DNA from: JBOHCT01 sp050699055 | GTDB lineage: Bacteria; Actinomycetota; Actinomycetes; Streptosporangiales; JBOHCT01 | Assembly: GCA_050699055.1 (NCBI GenBank) | Contig: JBOHCT010000067.1 | Location: 1-19,231, forward strand | Reading direction: 5' to 3' | DNA length: 19,231 bases | Part shown: in pieces, positions 14,555 through 19,231 of the stretch | Layout: the number at the start of each line of letters is the position of its first letter | Position numbering within the stretch: the first letter of the stretch is position 1 | Notes under the pieces: generated by a model | The model's database searches: none | What the model was told of the DNA's origin: nothing | The model's input: only the letters and a program-made list of their open reading frames with translations | Made by a program: the position numbers and the translations under genes

Positions 14555-14571
14555 ATACCGCTTAGGGGTAT
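14555..14571. promoter_or_regulatory. CsoR-like operator candidate before DUF4396
   Basis: ATACCGCTTAGGGGTAT has the outer half-sites ATACC and GGGGTAT in a 17-base frame. That is the same shape and length as known copper-sensor CsoR operators, which are ATACC-centre-GGGGTAT pseudo-palindromes. It ends 16 bases before the preferred ATG at 14588. The match is by eye and the GC-rich context raises the chance of a fortuitous hit. Confidence 0.35.
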
Positions 14572-14587
14572 GTGGTTTCCGACAGCC

Positions 14588-15091
14588 ATGGACGGCGACC
14601 TCGCGGGTACGCACACGACCGCTACCTACCGGCACGCGAGCCACGGCCAGGAGCGCTCCCGCCTGTGGCGCGCCGCCGTCATGGCGACCCTGCACTGCCT
14701 CACCGGCTGCGCCATCGGCGAGGTACTGGGCATGGCCGTGGCGACCGCCCTCGGCTGGGGCAACGGGGCCTCGATCGGCCTGGCGATCGTGCTGGCGTTC
14801 TTCTTCGGCTACCTGCTCACGATGCGCTCGATCATGGCGTCGGGAGTCTCGCTGCGGCGCGCCGTCCGGCTCGCCCTCGCCTCCGACACAATCTCCATCG
14901 GCACCATGGAGATCATCGACAACCTGATCATGCTCGTCGTCCCGGGTGCGATGCTGGCCGGGCTCGCGGATGGGCTGTTCTGGGGATCACTCGCGATCTC
15001 CCTGGCGATCGCCTTCCTCGTGACCATCCCGGTCAACGGGTTCCTCATCGGCCGAGGTCTTGGCCACGCCGTGGCGCACGCCCACCACTGA
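14588..15091 (+). CDS. DUF4396 domain membrane protein
   Basis: Small integral membrane protein of 167 residues with four hydrophobic segments (about 30-50, 57-78, 105-127 and 131-152). The hallmark ATLHCLTGCAIGEVLGMAVA lies at about 33-52 and carries a His-Cys-x3-Cys cluster at the start of the first span. A second conserved block, SDTISIGTMEIIDNLIMLV, contains acidic residues within the membrane region. The C-terminus GHAVAHAHH is His-rich. Function is unestablished. The Cys/His placement together with the CsoR-like site suggests metal handling, but this is inference. The ATG at 14588 is chosen because the next upstream ATG (14570) overlaps the putative operator; the open frame back to 14363 belongs to the antitoxin remnant. 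It converges with cobS with 4 bases between stops. Confidence 0.8.
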   Translation: MDGDLAGTHTTATYRHASHGQERSRLWRAAVMATLHCLTGCAIGEVLGMAVATALGWGNGASIGLAIVLAFFFGYLLTMRSIMASGVSLRRAVRLALASDTISIGTMEIIDNLIMLVVPGAMLAGLADGLFWGSLAISLAIAFLVTIPVNGFLIGRGLGHAVAHAHH

Positions 15092-15095
15092 GCGG

Positions 15096-15887
15096 CTATC
15101 CCCAGAGCGCGAGGACCAGCAGCACCGCCGTCGTGTCGATCTCGACCAACGCGCCGTACACGTCACCCGTGACCCCGCCGAACCGGCGAACCGCGTGGCG
15201 GCGCAGCACCGCCGCCGCCACCAGGCCGACGAGGAGCGCGGAACCCAGCCGTGCCGCGCGTACCGGGTCCCCCAGCCCGGCCGGTACGGCACAACAGGCG
15301 ATCGCCACGGCCGTCACGAGTGCCGCCGCGGGCAATGACACCGTCCCGGCGACCAGCGCGCCGAGGCCCTCGGAACGGGCCGCCGGCGTGGCGGGGGTCG
15401 ATGAGTGAACGACCGCCATGCGGCCGGCGACGGCGGCGAGGACGATCGCCTCCACGCCTCGCCCCGCCGCGACGCAGGCCGCCAGCGCGCCGATCTGGAC
15501 GAGCAGGGTGAGGACCACCGTCACCACGCCGAACGGCCCGACGTCCGAGCGCCGCATGATCTCCAGGGCACGCCCGGCCGGACAATTGCCGCCCAGCCCG
15601 TCGGCGGTGTCGGCGAGCCCGTCGAGGTGCAGCCCGCGAGTCACGAGCGCGAGCGTCGCGATCCCGAGAGCACCGGCGAGCAGGGCGCCGGGTGGACCGG
15701 TCAAGGGCCACCGGACGCCGTAGATCACGAGGGCGGCGAGTCCGCCGAGCCCGGCGCCGACGGCGGGCGACCAGAGCACAGCGCGGCCGGCCGTACGGCG
15801 GTCGACGCGCCCGACGCGTACCGGCAGTACGGTGAACGTCGTCACCGAGAGCCTGAGCCCGTCCGGTGCGAGTCCGCGGCCGGCCAT
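15096..15887 (-). CDS. cobS: Adenosylcobinamide-GDP ribazoletransferase (cobalamin synthase)
   Basis: Membrane enzyme that joins adenosylcobinamide-GDP to alpha-ribazole or its phosphate, completing the nucleotide loop of adenosylcobalamin. From the ATG at 15887 it has 263 residues, near the family norm. The N-terminal DGLRLSVTTFTVLPVRV is typical. The signature LHLDGLADTADGLGG (Asp-rich, metal-binding) and RSDVGPFGVVTVVLTL follow, then several hydrophobic spans. An upstream GTG at 15899, 1 base after the cobU stop, is an alternative start. It is third in the cobT-cobU-cobS order on this strand and would be translated from the same message. Confidence 0.93.
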   Translation of the reverse strand: MAGRGLAPDGLRLSVTTFTVLPVRVGRVDRRTAGRAVLWSPAVGAGLGGLAALVIYGVRWPLTGPPGALLAGALGIATLALVTRGLHLDGLADTADGLGGNCPAGRALEIMRRSDVGPFGVVTVVLTLLVQIGALAACVAAGRGVEAIVLAAVAGRMAVVHSSTPATPAARSEGLGALVAGTVSLPAAALVTAVAIACCAVPAGLGDPVRAARLGSALLVGLVAAAVLRRHAVRRFGGVTGDVYGALVEIDTTAVLLVLALWG

Positions 15888-15900
15888 GGTTCCGCGCACG

Positions 15901-16428
15901 TCATCGCAGCCGGCAGGGGATGCCGGCGACGACGAGCCACGCCTCGTCGGCGTCGGCGGCGACCCTGGCGTTGAGACTGCCCAGCTCGTCCCGGAACCGC
16001 CGGCCCGTGGGGGTGGGCGGCACGACGCCGAAGCCGACCTCGTTGCTGACCGCAACCACATGCGCCGCCGTCGTGCGCCAGGCGTCGACCACATCATCCA
16101 GGCGGCATGCCAACTGCACGTCGGCACCGGGAGCGCCCGCCCACACACCGCAGTCGTCCATGACGCCCGCGAGCCAGAGCGTGAGGCAGTCGACGAGCAG
16201 CGGGCCGCGCTCGGTACGCAGCACCCGCGTGAGATCGCCCGTCTCGTCTGTGCGCCAGCTGTGGGGACGCCGCGCGCGGTGTGCCCGGATCCGGTCCTCC
16301 CACTCGGGGTCGTCCGGATCACGACGGGCGGTGGCGACGTAGGTGACCGACGGCTCGCCTGAGAGCAGCTGCTCGGCGTGGGCGGACTTACCGGACCGCG
16401 CGCCGCCCAGGATGAGAACGCGTCTCAA
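15901..16428 (-). CDS. cobU: Bifunctional adenosylcobinamide kinase / adenosylcobinamide-phosphate guanylyltransferase
   Basis: Cytosolic enzyme that phosphorylates adenosylcobinamide and then transfers GMP to it, supplying the substrate of CobS. 175 residues, the usual length. The P-loop GGARSGKS is at residues 8-15. His50 in RIRAHRARRPHSW corresponds to the guanylylated histidine region, and VDCLTLWL and VSNEVGFGVVP are conserved blocks. The start is read as TTG at 16428, the only near-cognate start that places the P-loop at the usual distance from the N-terminus. The ribosome site is weak. It lies 16 bases after cobT. Confidence 0.93.
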   Translation of the reverse strand: MRRVLILGGARSGKSAHAEQLLSGEPSVTYVATARRDPDDPEWEDRIRAHRARRPHSWRTDETGDLTRVLRTERGPLLVDCLTLWLAGVMDDCGVWAGAPGADVQLACRLDDVVDAWRTTAAHVVAVSNEVGFGVVPPTPTGRRFRDELGSLNARVAADADEAWLVVAGIPCRLR

Positions 16429-16444
16429 CTCTTCTCGACCAATG

Positions 16445-17569
16445 TCACCCGGCGGCCTCCTCCGTTCCGCTCCTTGCTACGCTGCGATGCTCGCTTCGTC
16501 GGCCGCCTCGGGACACCCCGGCGGCGTCGAAGGTCGCGACGTCGTGGAGGACTCGTACCGCGCTCCGCACGATCGGGAGGGCGAGCAGCGCCCCGGTCCC
16601 CTCTCCGAGGCGGAGCTCCAGGTCGACGAGCGGCCGCAGGCCGAGATGGTGCAGGGCCACGGCGTGCCCCGGCTCCGGCGAACGGTGACCGGCCACGCAG
16701 GCGTGGACGGCGTCACCGGCGAAGGCGGCGGCGACCAGCGCGGCCGCTCCGGCGGTCACGCCGTCGAGGATGACCGGTACCCGTCGGGCCGCGGCGCCGA
16801 GGATCAGGCCGACGAGCGCCGCGTGCTCGAAGCCGCCGATCGCCGCGAGGGTGCCCGCCGGATCGCCCAGAAGATCCCCTGTGTCCGGGCGGTTTCGGGC
16901 GAGCGACCGGCGTACGACGTCCACCTTCCTGGCGTGGGTGGGGTCGTCGACCCCGGTGCCACGGCCCGTCACCTGGACGGGATCGGCGTCGGTCAAGGCC
17001 GCGACGAGGGCGGCCGACGGCGTGGTGTTCGCGATCCCCATGTCGCCCGTCAGCAGTGGGCGATGTCCCTCGCCTACCAGGTCCGCTGCCACCTCGATGC
17101 CGACCTCGACCGCGCGCCGTGCCTCCTCCCGGCGCATCGCCGGACCCGCCGTCATGTCCGCCGTGCCGCGGCCGATCTTGCGTGCCAGCAGCCCTGGCGC
17201 GGGCTCCAGATCGGCGGCCACCCCCACGTCCACGACGAGTACCCGAGCGCCGACCTGGCGCGCGAAGGTGTTGACGACCGCTCCCCCGGCGAGGAAGTTC
17301 GCCACCATCTGCGCGGTCACCTCCCGCGGCCATGGGGTGACGCCCTGGGCGTGGACGCCATGGTCGCCGGCGAAGATCACCACCGCCGCGGGCTCGGGCA
17401 CCGGAGGCGGACAGACACCGGCGAGGCCGGCGAGGCGGGCCGCCAGGTCCTCGAGCCCACCGAGCGCGCCGCGCGGTTTGGTCAGCCGATCCTGGAGAGC
17501 ACGTGCCTCCCCGGCCGCGTCGGGGTCCGGTGGCCGGACGGCGGCGATCGTCTCCGCGAGCAGGTCCAT
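16445..17569 (-). CDS. cobT: Nicotinate-nucleotide-dimethylbenzimidazole phosphoribosyltransferase
   Basis: Cytosolic enzyme making alpha-ribazole phosphate from dimethylbenzimidazole and nicotinate mononucleotide, the lower-ligand activation step for cobalamin. GDHGVHAQGVTPWPREVTAQ, GDMGIANTTPSAAL and RGTGVDD are conserved substrate-pocket segments. The catalytic glutamate is about residue 323 in LRLGEGTGALLALP, and the family's usual end ATFDAAGVS is present. A further 21 residues (RGGRRSEHRSVARSGTEEAAG) follow that are encoded largely by the dispersed repeat, so the C-terminus appears extended by repeat insertion. The ATG at 17569 has AAAGGA close upstream. It is first in the cob set. Confidence 0.93.
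   Translation of the reverse strand: MDLLAETIAAVRPPDPDAAGEARALQDRLTKPRGALGGLEDLAARLAGLAGVCPPPVPEPAAVVIFAGDHGVHAQGVTPWPREVTAQMVANFLAGGAVVNTFARQVGARVLVVDVGVAADLEPAPGLLARKIGRGTADMTAGPAMRREEARRAVEVGIEVAADLVGEGHRPLLTGDMGIANTTPSAALVAALTDADPVQVTGRGTGVDDPTHARKVDVVRRSLARNRPDTGDLLGDPAGTLAAIGGFEHAALVGLILGAAARRVPVILDGVTAGAAALVAAAFAGDAVHACVAGHRSPEPGHAVALHHLGLRPLVDLELRLGEGTGALLALPIVRSAVRVLHDVATFDAAGVSRGGRRSEHRSVARSGTEEAAG
16448..16492 (+). repeat. Dispersed repeat, copy 2 (cobT 3' end)
   Basis: Plus-strand copy of the element at 11025-11078, in opposite orientation. It begins CCCGGCGGCCTCCTCCGTTC, continues CGCTCCTTGCT and ends GCGATGCTC. On the opposite strand it encodes the non-conserved tail of CobT. 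The plus strand would encode PGGLLRSAPC then AAML, closely matching the peptide of the short ORF at copy 1. Confidence 0.65.
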
Positions 17570-17628
17570 GAGTCCTTTCTACGGGAACAAGGGACGAGGC
17601 ACGCTCCCGGTCCCCCGGACCACGGCGA

Positions 17629-17690
17629 AGATCCGTTCCGATGGTCTAGAAGCGCAGCATTCTCGCCGCTCTGACCAAGCGAACGGATCT
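17629..17690. repeat. 10-bp perfect inverted repeat in the cobT leader region
   Basis: AGATCCGTTC (17629-17638) and GAACGGATCT (17681-17690) face each other across 42 bases, with an inner GGTC/GACC pair that may extend the fold. A further short hairpin, GGTCC-CCC-GGACC, lies at 17609-17621. Together they occupy the 141 bases between the solute-binding protein stop and cobT. They could be a terminator for the upstream gene or a structured leader controlling cobT. Confidence 0.45.
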
Positions 17691-17710
17691 GTGAGCATGG
17701 GGGTGAGGCG

Positions 17711-19048
17711 CTAGCCGGTCATCTGCCGGTCCGTGGCCTTGGCCAGCTTCTCCGCCGTGAGCCGCAGGGTGCGTTCCACCTCGGCGCCCTCGAGAAGAAC
17801 CCGTCGCACGGCGCCGCCCAAGGCGGCGACCGCTCGCGCGTCATCCGGCGTGACGTGGACCGACGGCAGGTGGGGCGCCTCGTCGGCGAACACCTTGAAG
17901 ATCGGCTTGTCGTCGAAGTAGGGCACCGGCCGAGAGAAGTATGGATCGGCATACGTGCGCAGCAGGGAAGGAAACCGCCCGTGCCTCCTCAGGCACACCA
18001 GCTGCGCATGGGGATCGGTCAGGGCGAACCGAATGTACGCCCACGCCGACTCGGGGTCAGCCTCGCTGGTAGCGAGAACGGCCAACCCGCCCGGACCGTC
18101 GTGGCCGTAGCTCGCCGCCCGGCTGCCTCCCCTCGCGAACGCGGGCACGGGGAAAACATCCCACCTGCCCTTCTGCCTGGGAGCACGATCCTGGAGACGG
18201 CGCGCGGCCCCCGCGTCCGCGACGAAGCCAGCGACCTTACCCTCGGTGGACGCGGCGACCTGAGCGTCGAACCCCTCGACGAGGAGCAGCAGCTCCTCAT
18301 CGCGCAGGCGTTTGATCACCCGCAGGGCGGCGACGGCGGCCGCGGATCCCACCGCTACGCGACCCCGCGCGTCGAAGAGGGCCGCGCCCTGCTCGTTGAG
18401 CAGCGTGCCGACGACCGAGACCGGGTCCGCGATGTCGAAGGCGGTGCGCGCGCCGGTCGCCGCCTTGACCTCGCGCGCGGCGCCGACGTAGTCGGCCCAG
18501 GTCTCGATCGACCCGGCGTCGACCCCCGCCCGGTCGAACAGGTCGACGCGGTGGAAGACTCCGGCCGGACGGATGTCCCAGGGCATGGCGAGTACCCGCC
18601 CCGAGCCGTCGGCCAGGCGCCAGGCGCGACTGGAGAAAGCGTGCCGATACCCGTCCGCCCCGAACTCCGACAGGTCCCTGAAGGCGTCAGGGAAGCGCTG
18701 GGCAAGGGGCACCAGATGGCTCGCGCGCACGTACAGCATGTCGGCCAGGTCGCCGCCGCGCCGGCGGGACTTCATCTCGGCGGCCACCAGCCCGTAGACC
18801 CCTGGATAGGGCTGGCGCCTCACGTCGACCGTGAAGCCGGAGCCCGCATGCGTGTTCTCGAACAGGCGAACGACGTCTCGAAGAGCTCCCGCCGTGTCAT
18901 CGTCCGCCCAGGCCAGCACGACCTCCGGCGGGCCGGAGAGCCGGCAGCCCGCAAGCCCGGACACGGCCGCGACCGCCGCCAGGCGACCGCCCGCCCGCAC
19001 GAACTCCCGTCTACTCGGCACGCCCCCGCCCAGTCTTCGCCCGGTCAT
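17711..19048 (-). CDS. Extracellular solute-binding lipoprotein, family 1 (sugar-type), Tat signal
   Basis: Substrate-binding protein of a carbohydrate-type ABC importer, 445 residues. The N-terminus has a twin-arginine motif SRREFVRAGG, then a hydrophobic stretch and lipobox LAGC, so it is probably a Tat-exported lipoprotein. The mature part reads VVLAWADDDTAGALRDVVRL, then DLADMLYVRASHLVPLAQ and LAMPWDIRPAGVFHRVDLFD, the ligand-fold pattern of family 1 binding proteins. The ATG at 19048 is preferred over one 6 bases upstream because GGCGGAG ends just before that earlier ATG. No permease or ATPase genes are next to it here, and the transposase start lies 77 bases upstream, so it may have been cut off from its transport operon. 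Ligand unknown. Confidence 0.85.
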   Translation of the reverse strand: MTGRRLGGGVPSRREFVRAGGRLAAVAAVSGLAGCRLSGPPEVVLAWADDDTAGALRDVVRLFENTHAGSGFTVDVRRQPYPGVYGLVAAEMKSRRRGGDLADMLYVRASHLVPLAQRFPDAFRDLSEFGADGYRHAFSSRAWRLADGSGRVLAMPWDIRPAGVFHRVDLFDRAGVDAGSIETWADYVGAAREVKAATGARTAFDIADPVSVVGTLLNEQGAALFDARGRVAVGSAAAVAALRVIKRLRDEELLLLVEGFDAQVAASTEGKVAGFVADAGAARRLQDRAPRQKGRWDVFPVPAFARGGSRAASYGHDGPGGLAVLATSEADPESAWAYIRFALTDPHAQLVCLRRHGRFPSLLRTYADPYFSRPVPYFDDKPIFKVFADEAPHLPSVHVTPDDARAVAALGGAVRRVLLEGAEVERTLRLTAEKLAKATDRQMTG

Positions 19049-19125
19049 GGACATCTCCGCCCACCCTGATGAACAACTCAAGTGGGTTATCCATTTCACT
19101 GCCGGAAATCAGATAAGATCACGAC

Positions 19126-19231
19126 GTGCCGTCGCGTGGCCTGCACTACCCGGGCTCGTACGACGAGTTGAGGGCGTGGTTCCCCGACGATGAGGCGTGC
19201 ATGGACTACCTCGACTGGCTGCGCTGGCCCT
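19126..19231 (+). mobile_element. IS1595-like transposase, 5' end only
   Basis: From the GTG at 19126 the frame reads VPSRGLHYPGSYDELRAWFP and then DDEACMDYLDWLRWP before running off the window. This is the start of IS1595-family transposases: the Y-P-x-x-x-x-E-x-x-x-x-F-x-x-x-x-x-C-x-x-Y-L-x-x-x-R-W-P block that precedes the zinc ribbon. Only 35 codons are visible, so intactness is unknown. The element's left end must lie between about 19049 and 19125. A relatively AT-rich stretch at 19078-19120 is a plausible site for its terminal inverted repeat, but I cannot define the repeat without the other end. Confidence 0.7.

Noticed and set aside
17570..17710. Cobalamin riboswitch upstream of cobT
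   Set aside because: A GGTCCGGGGGACC stretch on the minus strand loosely resembles the B12 box, but it has an extra base and mismatched ends. The other conserved blocks were not found and the gap is short. A covariance search would decide.
1..19231. CRISPR arrays, tRNA or rRNA genes
   Set aside because: No regularly spaced repeats and no recognisable tRNA or rRNA sequence were seen on either strand.

Overview
The window is very GC-rich with strong G/C preference at third codon positions. It carries gene families typical of filamentous Actinomycetota: two tandem SAM-dependent methyltransferases of the DUF574 type, DUF4396, a FitA-like antitoxin remnant, a PucR fragment and a DUF4332 fragment. 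I read it as a chromosomal accessory or catabolic region of an actinomycete. The genus cannot be fixed from sequence alone.

Left part (1-6100). A branched-chain-amino-acid-type ABC importer runs on the minus strand: binding lipoprotein, LivH, LivM, and the first codons of LivG leaving the window. Upstream of it on the same strand is an MFS efflux-type transporter. Pointing the other way are a decayed DUF4332 fragment and an agmatinase/ureohydrolase-family enzyme.

Middle (6200-13700). Two tandem DUF574 methyltransferase paralogues on the plus strand each follow an identical short upstream block that looks like a leaderless promoter. They converge on a long minus-strand catabolic run: YtcJ-like amidohydrolase, SDR oxidoreductase, class-III aminotransferase and CoA-acylating (methyl)malonate-semialdehyde dehydrogenase (mmsA). 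Start/stop overlaps couple amidohydrolase to SDR and aminotransferase to mmsA. A 28-codon ORF with a near-perfect ribosome site overlaps the aminotransferase start. Together with the ureohydrolase and the importer, the set could feed a guanidino compound or amine through beta-alanine or a similar amino acid to acetyl- or propionyl-CoA. That route is inference.

Right part (13800-19231). A decayed zone holds a PucR N-terminal stub joined to unrelated sequence and a frameshifted ribbon-helix-helix antitoxin that has lost its toxin. A DUF4396 membrane protein follows, with a CsoR-like palindrome before it. Next come cobS, cobU and cobT, the lower-ligand and nucleotide-loop steps of cobalamin synthesis, on the minus strand. 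Last are an orphan Tat-type sugar-binding lipoprotein and the start of an IS1595-like transposase at the edge. A dispersed repeat of roughly 45-55 bp occurs twice in opposite orientation, at the aminotransferase start and across the cobT 3' end.
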